Source: Bacteroidota bacterium (GTDB lineage Bacteria; Bacteroidota; Bacteroidia; Bacteroidales; CAIXZF01). From it: a stretch of DNA of 64,000 nucleotides. Shown piece after piece: positions 18,636 to 27,707 of this stretch (within the stretch, counting starts at the first letter, position 1; each line of letters starts with the position of its first letter). The translations under genes were made by a program, and so were the position numbers. Location: NCBI GenBank assembly GCA_022709385.1, contig JAKLIX010000017.1, positions 23,220 to 87,219 of the forward strand, given 5' to 3'. Under the pieces are notes generated by a model. The model did not search any database. It was not told where the DNA came from and saw nothing but the letters and a program-made list of their open reading frames with translations.

Positions 18636-19583
18636 CTATTCGCTGAATAGTCTTGAATAATAGAGTTGCTGCGGATCGGGCAAATCCAGGGTATACGTCT
18701 TGTGAGCTTTAAGACTCAGGGTGTTTTTCCTCAGCCAGGGATTAAACTCCTTCAGCAGCTTATAATTCAGCCCGCGGGTCTTTGCAAAAGCCGCAAGGTC
18801 GGAAATGCTGCTGTCGATCCTGAGCCCGGTGGTGGGGATGAGCGGGTATAAATCCGTGGGACGGAGATGAAACCCATACCGCTCAGGCTGCTTGTGGATT
18901 TCTTTCATGGCCAGCACGCGGAAAATATACCTGCTGGTTTCCTGATTAAGCAGAAGCTCGTAGAAGGTTGTCCCTTTCTGAATGCCCATGGGTTTGGCAA
19001 TGTTTTCCGGCCCGGCATTGTATGCCGCTGCTGCAAGCGTCCATGAACCGAAACGGGCATAAGCTTCCTTCAGATAAGCACAGGCTGCAAAGGTGGCCTT
19101 CCCGAGATGGTAACGCTCGTCAACTTCTTCTGTCACTTCAAGCCCGTGTTTTTTGGCGGTTTCTTTCATAAACTGCCAGTATCCCGAGGCTCCTGCCGGA
19201 CTGACGGTATGCGTGAATGCACTCTCGGCAAGGGCCAGGTATTTGAAATCATCCGGAATCCCGTTCGCCCGCAGGAGTGGTTCAATCACCGGAAAATACC
19301 GGTTCGCCCTTTTCAGCATCAGCAGGGTGGAGGAATGCCAGTAAACATTGGTAAGCAATTCCCTGTCCAGGGCTTCATGTACCCAATAAAGATCGAGGGG
19401 TACTGTTTCACCGGCAAAATCTGCCTCCGTGGGAATATCCACGGCAAAAGCATGCATGCGGTTTTGCCTGGCCTGCTGGTATGTTTTTTCATCGGATTGG
19501 GGGCGTGCGGCGGAAAATACCAGAAGCACTGCAACGACCCCTGAAACAAGACTTAAACCTGTAATTATCAGTGTTTTTTTCAT
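18636..19583 (-). CDS. Lytic murein transglycosylase (SLT domain)
   Basis: A 315-residue exported enzyme that cleaves the MurNAc-GlcNAc bond of peptidoglycan with anhydro-bond formation. An N-terminal membrane/signal segment (5-28) is followed by an SLT fold: catalytic E120 in LALAESAF, then GYWQFM and the AYNAG motif, as in MltD. No LysM repeats follow, unlike full MltD; the C-terminal 60 residues look like a vestigial or divergent binding segment. It is read in the same direction as uvrA, 20 bases upstream of it. Confidence 0.88.
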   Translation of the reverse strand: MKKTLIITGLSLVSGVVAVLLVFSAARPQSDEKTYQQARQNRMHAFAVDIPTEADFAGETVPLDLYWVHEALDRELLTNVYWHSSTLLMLKRANRYFPVIEPLLRANGIPDDFKYLALAESAFTHTVSPAGASGYWQFMKETAKKHGLEVTEEVDERYHLGKATFAACAYLKEAYARFGSWTLAAAAYNAGPENIAKPMGIQKGTTFYELLLNQETSRYIFRVLAMKEIHKQPERYGFHLRPTDLYPLIPTTGLRIDSSISDLAAFAKTRGLNYKLLKEFNPWLRKNTLSLKAHKTYTLDLPDPQQLYYSRLFSE

Positions 19584-19634
19584 AGACAGTTCATTTTGGT
19601 TCTACTGTTCACCGGCCAGCCAGTTTTCAAACGT

Positions 19635-20708
19635 TCATCCCTTGTGTTCATTGCCGGTACTTCCTGTTAAATAAAACAGCGAAAGGAAAAGCGTCATGAA
19701 ATAAGCCAGGTACAACAGGGAAGGAAGCCACCACCATGAGTTGAAGTAAAGCAGGATGGAAACGCCGAGCAGGCAGTTGGAAAAACTTACGGCAAGGATA
19801 AAGCGGGCCACCTGAGTATCACTGAGCCCGAGATACGACAGATGGTGTGTGGTGTGGTCTTTCCCGCCGACAAAAGGAGACCTTCCACGCGCGATCCGCC
19901 TGATCACGACGGTAGCAGTATCAATAACCGGTACGGCAAACACGATGAGAACAAGAATGACGGGCCGGAAAAAGGATGCTTGCTCATGAATGAGCGGTGG
20001 ATTCCAGAGATATCTGACAGACAAGGCAGCAAGCAATACCCCGAGAAACTGGCTCCCGGTATCTCCCATAAACATCCTGGACGGATGCCAGTTGAAAACC
20101 AGGAACCCTGCAAGGGATGCAATAAGTCCCGTAATCACAAGGGAATAAGGCGTGGTGATGCCGTCAGTCAGTATCATGGAAACCATCAGGTTAACGGCAA
20201 TCCCGAGCGAAACCAGGCTTGTGACGGCATCCATGTTGTCGAGCATGTTGATGCTGTTCATGATTCCTATCACCCACAACAGGGTCAGCAGGTAATCCAG
20301 CAGCAGGATGTCGAAAAGCTGGATGTGTGTCCCGGTGGCAATCAGGATCAATCCGCAGCCGATCTGGCTTATAAGTTTGATGGGAACATTGGTATTATAT
20401 GCATCATCGTATAAGCCCATCAGAAAACCAAGGGTCACCGCAAGGAGGAATCCGGCAAACTGGATGCTCCTGATTTGCATGCTCTCGTCAAACACAACCG
20501 TGTAAACCGAAAGGGAGAACAGAAAAATAATGTAAAAAGTCAACCCGCCCAGAGATGGCTTGGATTCTGCACTCCAGCGGATCACCATGTCCCGCTTATT
20601 ACGAATACCAAGGGTTTGTGAGAATTTCAAGAGCAGGTTATTAATCAACAGGCTCATTACCAATGTAATGACAAAGAAAATACCATATGAGAGTACCTGT
20701 GGATCCAT
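19635..20708 (-). CDS. WecA/TagO-type undecaprenyl-phosphate sugar-1-phosphate transferase
   Basis: A 357-residue integral membrane enzyme with about 10-11 helices. It transfers a HexNAc-1-phosphate from a UDP-sugar to undecaprenyl phosphate, starting a surface polysaccharide. MraY/WecA family motifs are present: DNMDAVT (divalent metal/aspartate site), MFMGDTGSQFLG, and the sugar-binding loop GGKDHTTHHLSYLG with the HxxH pair. WecA and TagO make GlcNAc-linked lipid; sugar specificity cannot be decided here. It is the last gene of the polysaccharide block. Confidence 0.88.
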   Translation of the reverse strand: MDPQVLSYGIFFVITLVMSLLINNLLLKFSQTLGIRNKRDMVIRWSAESKPSLGGLTFYIIFLFSLSVYTVVFDESMQIRSIQFAGFLLAVTLGFLMGLYDDAYNTNVPIKLISQIGCGLILIATGTHIQLFDILLLDYLLTLLWVIGIMNSINMLDNMDAVTSLVSLGIAVNLMVSMILTDGITTPYSLVITGLIASLAGFLVFNWHPSRMFMGDTGSQFLGVLLAALSVRYLWNPPLIHEQASFFRPVILVLIVFAVPVIDTATVVIRRIARGRSPFVGGKDHTTHHLSYLGLSDTQVARFILAVSFSNCLLGVSILLYFNSWWWLPSLLYLAYFMTLFLSLFYLTGSTGNEHKG

Positions 20709-20794
20709 ACACTACTTTAGATCAAAGTATTGAATGTCAATAACTTATTGTTTAGTTATTCGTTTTGCAAGGTACTCAATCTTTGCATTGGAAA

Positions 20795-21337
20795 TCAGAA
20801 AGGACTGGAAAAATATTCAAACAGCATGCCCTGGCTGTCTTTCAGGGAAACCAGGGGATCGGTGATTCCCCAGTCAATGTTCAGCAAAGGATCATTCCAC
20901 AAAATACAGCCTTCCGACTCACGATGATAATAGGCAGTGCACTTATAAAGGAAAACGCTGTCATCAGCCAGGGAGAGAAAGCCGTGGGCAAAGCCGGAAG
21001 GAATCCAAAGCATCTGGTTGTTTTCTGCGGATAATTCAACTGCCACATATTTCCCAAAGGTAGGTGAATCTTTCCTGAGGTCCACTGCCACATCCAGCAC
21101 GGCCCCCCTGACCACACGGACCAGTTTACCCTGACTGTAGGGCGGGAACTGGAAATGCAGTCCTCTGAGCACATTTTTATGGGAGATGGACTGGTTGTCC
21201 TGGACAAATTCTTCGCAAAAGCCGGCAATCAGTAAGTTGCGTTTACTGTAAGATTCAAGAAAACTGCCTCTTTCATCCCGGTAAACCGAGGGTGTGAAGA
21301 GTTTTACATCCCGGATGTCGAATGAGTTGATCTGCAT
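20795..21337 (-). CDS. rfbC: dTDP-4-dehydrorhamnose 3,5-epimerase
   Basis: A 180-residue cupin enzyme of dTDP-L-rhamnose synthesis, epimerising dTDP-4-keto-6-deoxyglucose at C3 and C5. Landmarks: DERGSFLESY (substrate-binding Arg), VLRGLHFQ with catalytic H61, the KLVRVVRGAVLDVAVDLRK block and GFAHGFL. The rest of the rhamnose pathway (rfbA, B, D) is not in this window, so those genes must lie elsewhere. It is 3 bases from the Wzc-like gene stop and co-directional, so it belongs to the polysaccharide operon. Confidence 0.94.
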   Translation of the reverse strand: MQINSFDIRDVKLFTPSVYRDERGSFLESYSKRNLLIAGFCEEFVQDNQSISHKNVLRGLHFQFPPYSQGKLVRVVRGAVLDVAVDLRKDSPTFGKYVAVELSAENNQMLWIPSGFAHGFLSLADDSVFLYKCTAYYHRESEGCILWNDPLLNIDWGITDPLVSLKDSQGMLFEYFSSPF

Positions 21338-21340
21338 GGC

Positions 21341-23791
21341 TTATTTCCTTCTGAAGAACTGTAACAGGTAGTTCAGGATTCTTGTCCTTCGCCTGCTGTG
21401 CTCAGATTCGTCATAGTATGAATAATCATAACCGTAGCCGTAACCCGACCCGTAACCGTATCCGTATCCGTAACCGTAACCGTATCCTTTGGCGTAATCA
21501 TAGCTTTTCGCCAGCGGTTCCACACTGTTCAGGATCACCGACAGCTTTTCGATGCGGTTCTGGCTTATCAGTCTGTCCACATTTTCGATAAACAGTTTCT
21601 TTGAATAATTGGCTTTAAAGATGTAGACCGGGTAGTCTGACAGCTGCAGGCAGGGAAGGCTGTCGGTGACGACACCCGCGGGCGGGGTGTCCATGATGAT
21701 GAAGTCGTATTTTTGTTTTAGCTTTTGTATCATTTTTTCCATCAGCGGGCCCAGGATGAGCTCGGCCGGATTAGGCGGAACCGGTCCTGAAGGAATGATA
21801 TCGATCTTTAGCAGGGGATCGTGGCAGATGCATGTCTCCATCTCGTCAATCCCCGAAAGAACAGTGCTGATCCCGTGCCTGTTGTCCAGGCTGAAACGCT
21901 GGTGTATCCGTGGTTTCCTCATGTCCATGTCGAGCAGGATCACTTTCTTGTCGGAAAAGGAAAGGACACCGGCAAGGTTGATGGCGACAAAGGTTTTTCC
22001 CTCGCCCGACACGGTCGAAGTAATGGCTGTTACTTTGCTGCCTGCCACGTTGCTGATGTATTGCAGGTTCGTTCGCACCGCTCTCATGGCTTCGGTGAAA
22101 ACGGATTTGGGCTGGTGTTCCACGATCATCATGTTGGCGGGAACATCACGGGTGTAGAGCGGGACAACGCCGAGTACAGGTACGTGGGAATAGCGGCTGA
22201 TGTCGGCCACACTCAGAATTTCGTTATAAAGGACATACCTGATCACGATAATGGTCAGTCCTGCCAGCAGGGCTGCCATAATAGAGATGAAGTACACCCG
22301 TTTTGGACCGGGATAAAGCGGGATGGAGGGTACCTCAGATGATTTCAGGATGATATTCTGGGAAACATAACCCGCCCTGGCAATGCTGTAGTTGGCTTTG
22401 GTCTCCACCAGCTGGTTGTAATACTTGTCGTTGATGGCATTGATCCTTTCCAGCCTCAGCAATTCAAGTGCGTTGTATTGCCCGGTGCTTCCGCTCAGGT
22501 CCCGTTTATAACTGTCGAGTATGCTGCTCAGCTCTGCTTTCCCCTCCTTCAGTTTAACCTTGTACGATTGTATCGTCTGGATGATCAGCCGGGTCTGGAT
22601 GTCGATCTGGTAATCGAGGGTTTTAATCTGTCCGCTGTTCGGAGTTACGGAATAAAGCTGCTGCTCTTTCTGAAGCAGCAGTTCTCTCAATGGGGTGAGA
22701 AGACTCAGTACAGGAGCGGGAAACTGGCTGACACTCAGGTAAGCAAGCAGTTTGTATGAGTCAATTTCCCTGGTGTTGGAAAGATATTGCTGAATTTCGT
22801 TGAGACCGGACTCTTCCAGGGTCATGTTGTTGTAATCATCCTCCAGGTCGCTGATCTTCATTAATATCGATGGGATCCCCCTGATTTGCAGAGAGTCAAT
22901 CTTATGCTCCCTTTTAAACTGTGCGATCTGTTCCTCTGAAGAAACGACGGAGTCTTTGATCAGGTTCAGTTGTGCATCGATGAATGACAGGATGTTGTTG
23001 GCGCTTTCCTGTTTCTGTTCCACATCGAAACTCCTGAATTCTGTGGCCAGGGTATTCAGTATATCGGCCGCCTTGTTCGCGTTCCTGTCCTGGTATTTGA
23101 TCTGAATGGTGTTGGCCGCCGCATCGAGGATGCTCACCGACATATTGCCCAGCAGTCCCGGGACGATCTGACCGGGATCATTCAGCATGAAGAAGTATGA
23201 GTTCTCCACCAGGCCTTGTCCCGGATTCATGGCCAGTTGCGGGTCCATGTTTATCTTCAGGACTGCATGCGGAAACTGTGCTGTCTCTCCCAGACCTATG
23301 ACTTTTTCCTGCAATTTTTCTCCCGGGATGGTGTAACTTATCCTGCATCTGCCGTTTCTTTCAAACCCGACACGAATGGTGGTTCCGTATATTTCCCTGC
23401 GGATGACGTTAGCCGTCACGGTATAGGGAGCCGATCTGTACTGCTCGAAATACAGGATGTTGCCTTCGATGTAATAGCTTGTCTGCAGCGGCAGTTTTGC
23501 CGCAACCCGTTCGAGAAAGACCGGGGAGGTGATCAGGGCGATTTTTTTCTGCAGCCCCTCTTCATACAGTTGATCCACATTCAGGATTTGCCGCGAGATG
23601 CCGCTGGTGTTCACCTGGATCACGACTCTGGCCTCATACATGGGATGGGTGTAGCGCAGATAGAGGAAGGAGCCGCCAACCGCCAGTATGAGCAAAAGGA
23701 TGACATAGAGGAGGTTTTTCCTGGTGATATACAGGAAGAGCCGGATGTCCAGTTCGTCGTTCAGGGCGGGTATCTTTTTTTTCAGTGCCAT
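21341..23791 (-). CDS. Wzc-like polysaccharide co-polymerase and tyrosine autokinase
   Basis: An 816-residue inner-membrane protein that controls chain length and export of a capsular or exopolysaccharide. Two membrane helices (about 27-46 and 500-520) bracket a large periplasmic Wzz domain with coiled-coil regions. The cytoplasmic BY-kinase has Walker A SGEGKT (595-600), A' LLDMDMRKPR (619-628) and Walker B IIMDTP (698-703). The tail (764-793) has 14 tyrosines, mostly as G-Y repeats, the site of autophosphorylation in this family. The frame opens at 23899 but the first 36 residues are non-conserved and overlap the export gene; ATG 23791 is used. It sits 4 bases after the Wza-like gene. Confidence 0.93.
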   Translation of the reverse strand: MALKKKIPALNDELDIRLFLYITRKNLLYVILLLILAVGGSFLYLRYTHPMYEARVVIQVNTSGISRQILNVDQLYEEGLQKKIALITSPVFLERVAAKLPLQTSYYIEGNILYFEQYRSAPYTVTANVIRREIYGTTIRVGFERNGRCRISYTIPGEKLQEKVIGLGETAQFPHAVLKINMDPQLAMNPGQGLVENSYFFMLNDPGQIVPGLLGNMSVSILDAAANTIQIKYQDRNANKAADILNTLATEFRSFDVEQKQESANNILSFIDAQLNLIKDSVVSSEEQIAQFKREHKIDSLQIRGIPSILMKISDLEDDYNNMTLEESGLNEIQQYLSNTREIDSYKLLAYLSVSQFPAPVLSLLTPLRELLLQKEQQLYSVTPNSGQIKTLDYQIDIQTRLIIQTIQSYKVKLKEGKAELSSILDSYKRDLSGSTGQYNALELLRLERINAINDKYYNQLVETKANYSIARAGYVSQNIILKSSEVPSIPLYPGPKRVYFISIMAALLAGLTIIVIRYVLYNEILSVADISRYSHVPVLGVVPLYTRDVPANMMIVEHQPKSVFTEAMRAVRTNLQYISNVAGSKVTAITSTVSGEGKTFVAINLAGVLSFSDKKVILLDMDMRKPRIHQRFSLDNRHGISTVLSGIDEMETCICHDPLLKIDIIPSGPVPPNPAELILGPLMEKMIQKLKQKYDFIIMDTPPAGVVTDSLPCLQLSDYPVYIFKANYSKKLFIENVDRLISQNRIEKLSVILNSVEPLAKSYDYAKGYGYGYGYGYGYGSGYGYGYDYSYYDESEHSRRRTRILNYLLQFFRRK

Positions 23792-23795
23792 CGGC

Positions 23796-24581
23796 TTAGC
23801 GGAAGATTGCGTAAATGACCAGCAGGGTGGAGGCCAGGCTGAGATATGGCGTGATCCTGGCAAGCACCGCTTCCGGAATCCTTTGGACAGGCTCCACATA
23901 AATCACGTCATTGGCCATCAGCACCATGTCGGCCTGTGACAAACCTTCAATGCGTGAAAGATTGATTCGATATACCTTTCTGTGTTGGGGATCGCCCCTG
24001 ATCAGCTTGATGTTGTATGCCTTGCCGTCGGTGATCCCGCCTGCCAGCGCCAGGGCCTCAAAAAGGGTGGTATTGGGATTCTGCAGCCTGATCACCTGTG
24101 CAGTGCCCCCGAGCCCTCCGGGGAAGATGATGACCCTGTTGTTTGTTACCTGCACCTTCACAAAGGGATGATTGAAAAAATAACTCAGGCTGTCCTCCAG
24201 CATGACTTCCAGTTCACGGATGCTGAGGCCTTCCACCCTGATCCTGCGCAGCAGGGGCATGTTGATCACACCGTCGGGCTCAACCAGGTAGGTATTCCCT
24301 GCCTGGAGCGACTGGGCGTTGTTCAACGGATCGAGCAGGCGTTCTCCGTCATTGGTGGCGACTGTGATCGACAGTTCGTCATTGGGCGCAATTCTGTATA
24401 GTTCGCCGGTATCGCCGGCGGGCAGGGGCGTGTACTGATAATGATTTCCTGTCCGCAGCATCCGGTTCGGATAAAAAGTGGTGCAGGAAGCGGCCAGCAT
24501 GATGATCATGAGCAGCAACAGCGGTATCCGCAGCCTGTAAAGCCTTTTCCCGCTTCCTTTTGTACTGATGATATGTTTCAT
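23796..24581 (-). CDS. Wza-like polysaccharide export lipoprotein
   Basis: A 261-residue outer-membrane lipoprotein for polysaccharide export, partner of the Wzc-like kinase. A basic start, hydrophobic core and lipobox LAASC place the lipid-modified cysteine at C33. A Poly_export domain (YRIAPNDELSI to about 165) and a SLBB-like beta-grasp segment follow. A short hydrophobic C-terminus (YLSLASTLLVIYAIF) could form the membrane helix. It starts at ATG 24581, overlapping the upstream glycosyltransferase stop by 4 bases, so translation is probably coupled. Confidence 0.9.
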   Translation of the reverse strand: MKHIISTKGSGKRLYRLRIPLLLLMIIMLAASCTTFYPNRMLRTGNHYQYTPLPAGDTGELYRIAPNDELSITVATNDGERLLDPLNNAQSLQAGNTYLVEPDGVINMPLLRRIRVEGLSIRELEVMLEDSLSYFFNHPFVKVQVTNNRVIIFPGGLGGTAQVIRLQNPNTTLFEALALAGGITDGKAYNIKLIRGDPQHRKVYRINLSRIEGLSQADMVLMANDVIYVEPVQRIPEAVLARITPYLSLASTLLVIYAIFR

Positions 24582-25798
24582 GTCCGGATTCCTTCTGTAT
24601 CTCTGATATCCTTGCCTTGCAGCAGTTTCATGTAATGCGCTGCCATGTCGTCCGCCAGCCTGCGGTGACTGAATCTCCGCTGTGTCCATTCCCGGGCCGG
24701 GCCCGAAAACGACATCCTCAGGTCATGATCATCGATCATCCTGATGAAATTGGCTACAAATGCCGCCTCATCTCCCGGATCGGAAAGCAGGGCGGTAATG
24801 CCTTCCTGCACAATGTCTTCGATGCCTCCGACCCTGGTGGACACCATCGCCTTTCCGGCAGCCTGGGCCTCTATCAGGCTTACAGGTGTGCCTTCGTTGA
24901 AGGAGCTCAGCGCAACAAAGTCCAGTCCGGCCATCACCGTGTCCATCTCTTTGATCCAGGATGTAAAGCTAAGGATAGCATGTTTTCTTTGTACGGTAGA
25001 AGTGTTAAAAAGGATACCCATTTCTTCCGCGGTTTTTTCCAGCTTTTCCCGCTCCTCTCCATCACCGGTGATGAAGGCGTGAAAAGGCTGTTTTGCGTGA
25101 ATGGAAGCCTGCCTGACCGCTTCGAGGAAAAGCCTGTGGTTCTTCACTGCCACCAGGCGTCCGATGATACCGGCAGCCACCACATGATCATCCAGACCGT
25201 AACGTTCCCTGAACTGCCTTCGCTTCTCCTGCTGGGGAGCCAGGAATTTATCCAGGTCGAAACCCAGCGGAATTACAGCAATTTTCCGGGCTTTATCCGG
25301 TCCGAGAAGTTGTGTCAGGTCATTTTTCTGCTTTTCACTCAGGGCGATAATGCTGTCGGTACGCCTGGCCAGGCTGCGTTCAATCCCGGTAAATATCCTG
25401 TTTTTCAATGGTGAGAAATAGGAATCCAGCACATGGCCGTGAAAGGTGTGGACGATGACGGGAACCCGCGCTCTGATAGCCGCCGCCCTTCCCAGCGCTC
25501 CGGCTTTGGAGGCGTGGGTGTGAACGATATGCGGCCTGAAATCCCGGATGATCCGGGCGATCTCAAGGTAACTCAGGCTGTCGTCAAGCGGACGGATGGC
25601 CCTGTGCATCCGGTTCAGAATATGGTACTCCACACCTGCCTGCTCTGCAATGTAACAGGAACTGGCCTCGCCGGCTTCATGCATCCCGCCATACAACAGG
25701 GTTTCAAAATCACCGGGGAGATAACGGGTCAGGTTTACGGCATTGTAGGTGGGCCCGCCCAGATTGAAACGGTTGATGATGCGTAATACTCTGATCAT
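24578..25798 (-). CDS. GT4-family glycosyltransferase
   Basis: A 406-residue retaining GT-B glycosyltransferase (CAZy GT4). The N-terminal acceptor domain starts INRFNLGGPTY, and the C-terminal nucleotide-sugar domain carries the E-x7-E motif in EGTPVSLIEAQAAGK near residue 310. It would add a sugar to the lipid-linked repeat unit made by the WecA-like transferase. It is the only GT4 in the block, so other transferases needed for the polysaccharide must be elsewhere. ATG 25798 is preferred over a longer frame because it gives 4-base overlaps (ATGA) with both neighbours. Confidence 0.9.
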   Translation of the reverse strand: MIRVLRIINRFNLGGPTYNAVNLTRYLPGDFETLLYGGMHEAGEASSCYIAEQAGVEYHILNRMHRAIRPLDDSLSYLEIARIIRDFRPHIVHTHASKAGALGRAAAIRARVPVIVHTFHGHVLDSYFSPLKNRIFTGIERSLARRTDSIIALSEKQKNDLTQLLGPDKARKIAVIPLGFDLDKFLAPQQEKRRQFRERYGLDDHVVAAGIIGRLVAVKNHRLFLEAVRQASIHAKQPFHAFITGDGEEREKLEKTAEEMGILFNTSTVQRKHAILSFTSWIKEMDTVMAGLDFVALSSFNEGTPVSLIEAQAAGKAMVSTRVGGIEDIVQEGITALLSDPGDEAAFVANFIRMIDDHDLRMSFSGPAREWTQRRFSHRRLADDMAAHYMKLLQGKDIRDTEGIRT

Positions 25799-27696
25799 GA
25801 CGCAGCGATATAATGATCCCACCAAACCTGCAAAACCAGCAATATCCAGACCTGCATGGCTGCATCTCCCGGTCGGGTCGATGCCAGTTTGGTCAGCAGC
25901 GCCCTGATGGCTTCAGGCTTGAAGATGCCCTGGTTCCGGATAAACGCATCGGCAAAGTATTTATCAAGATAGGGCTTTTTCAGGGGGCCGTTCAGCCAGG
26001 CATACAGAGGTACCTCAAAACCTTGCTTCCTTCTGTAGAGGATGCCTGCTGGAAGTACATTCCGGTATGCTTCCCTGAGGATCAGCTTGCCGGAACCCGC
26101 GTTCACCTTGTATCTTGCAGGCAGCATCCCGCAGAAAGCAAGCAGGTCATGGTCGAGGAATGGCGACCTGATTTCCAGGGCATGGGCCATCGACATCCTG
26201 TCGGCCTTTACGAGCATATCGCCCTGGAGGACGATCTCCCGGTCGAGGGAAAGCACCTGGTTCATGTCATGGGGATTCTTCCGGATGGGTTCCAGAAGGA
26301 AAGCCTTCCTGCCGGGGTATGCCTTCAGGCTGACGGTTGATTGAAGCAGGGTACCGGCCGCGGTTTCGGGCATGAAGGATGCCCAGTGCCAGTAGCGTGC
26401 GGCGGCTTCCATGCTTCCACCTTCCAGCAGGCGGTTCATCTGCCTGAAAAAATTCCCTCCCGCGCTGTGACGGTTGCCCGAAGCCAGAGCGGCAAAGGAC
26501 AGGGGCTTCAGCAGGCGGGGAAAGCGGGGAAGCTTTCTGACCAGCCATTCCGCCTTATGCTTGTTGTACCCGCCCAGCAATTCATCTCCCCCGTCGCCGC
26601 TGAGCGCCACTTTTACATGTTTCCGTACTTCCCGGCTGAGAAGGTAAACGGCGATGGCGCTGCTGTCGCCGAAAGGTTCATCGAACTGCCCGAGAACCGC
26701 CGGTAGCACCTCCAGCATGTCCTCCTCACGCAACTGTATGGTCGTATGCTCAGTGTGGAATTGTTTTGCAAGTTGCTCGGCAAAAGGGCTTTCATCGTAG
26801 CGGGGATGTTCCCTGAAACCGATGGTAAAGGTTCTGAAGCCGGGCTGCAACCTGGCCGCCTCCGCCACCACTGCCGCCGAATCCAGCCCGCCGCTCAGGA
26901 AAGCGCCGGCCGGGACATCACTGATCAGGCGCTTCTCGACGGCTTTCCCCAGCAGTTCCCTGAAACGGCTGACGTGCTGCCCTTCCACGGGACCACTTTG
27001 CAATCGTCCCGTTTCTTCAGTTTCTATATCCCTGTAAGCGATTTCTTTCACATTTCCGGCGCCGTCCGGCACAAGACAATGTCCGCGCCTGAGCTGCCTC
27101 ACCCCCTCGATAGCCGTCCAGGGTTGCGGAATGTAACTCAACTGCAGGTATGAGAATAAACTGTCCATGTCAGGGCGCCGCTTGATACCCATGGCCAGCA
27201 GTCCCTTCATCTCTGAAGAAAAATATAGCATACCGGACTCCGTAGTGTAATAAAGTGGCTTTACCCCGGCGGGATCCCTTGCCATCACCCAGGTATCGCC
27301 GGTACGGTCATGGATGAAAGTGGCGAAAAAACCGTCGAGGCCTGCAAAGGCTTCCTTTCCCCGGAGACGGTAGGCCTGCAGGATCACTTCCGTGTCGCTG
27401 CCGGTGCTGAAATGAAGGCCAAGGGCCTGAAGTTCAGTGCGTCGTTGCTTGAAATTGAATATCTCCCCATTGTGAATGATCACGCTGCTGCCGTCTTCCG
27501 AAAACAGGGGCTGGTTAGCCTGTTCTGTCAGGTCTATCACAGAAAGCCGGGCATGAGCCAGGGCAATGTGGTTCTGAATGTAAACTCCCTGGTGGTCTGG
27601 TCCCCTGTGCGCAATGGCCCTGAGCCCGTCATGAATACGTTCCGGCTGACGGAGCGGCTCAGCGTTGAGGCTGACAATCCCGCAAAGGCCACACAA
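25795..27696 (-). CDS. asnB: Glutamine-hydrolysing asparagine synthase (AsnB type)
   Basis: A 633-residue two-domain enzyme. The N-terminal Ntn amidotransferase domain has the nucleophile Cys2 (start MCGLCG), which must follow the initiator methionine directly. The C-terminal synthetase has the PP-loop SGGLDS and SGDGGDELLGG. It amidates aspartate with glutamine nitrogen; in a polysaccharide operon it may instead amidate a sugar, as some AsnB homologues do. The start codon is TTG at 27696, 11 bases after the lpdA stop, chosen because Cys2 needs it; no ATG lies upstream in frame. Confidence 0.93.
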   Translation of the reverse strand: MCGLCGIVSLNAEPLRQPERIHDGLRAIAHRGPDHQGVYIQNHIALAHARLSVIDLTEQANQPLFSEDGSSVIIHNGEIFNFKQRRTELQALGLHFSTGSDTEVILQAYRLRGKEAFAGLDGFFATFIHDRTGDTWVMARDPAGVKPLYYTTESGMLYFSSEMKGLLAMGIKRRPDMDSLFSYLQLSYIPQPWTAIEGVRQLRRGHCLVPDGAGNVKEIAYRDIETEETGRLQSGPVEGQHVSRFRELLGKAVEKRLISDVPAGAFLSGGLDSAAVVAEAARLQPGFRTFTIGFREHPRYDESPFAEQLAKQFHTEHTTIQLREEDMLEVLPAVLGQFDEPFGDSSAIAVYLLSREVRKHVKVALSGDGGDELLGGYNKHKAEWLVRKLPRFPRLLKPLSFAALASGNRHSAGGNFFRQMNRLLEGGSMEAAARYWHWASFMPETAAGTLLQSTVSLKAYPGRKAFLLEPIRKNPHDMNQVLSLDREIVLQGDMLVKADRMSMAHALEIRSPFLDHDLLAFCGMLPARYKVNAGSGKLILREAYRNVLPAGILYRRKQGFEVPLYAWLNGPLKKPYLDKYFADAFIRNQGIFKPEAIRALLTKLASTRPGDAAMQVWILLVLQVWWDHYIAAS

Positions 27697-27707
27697 AACC
27701 GGCAGAA

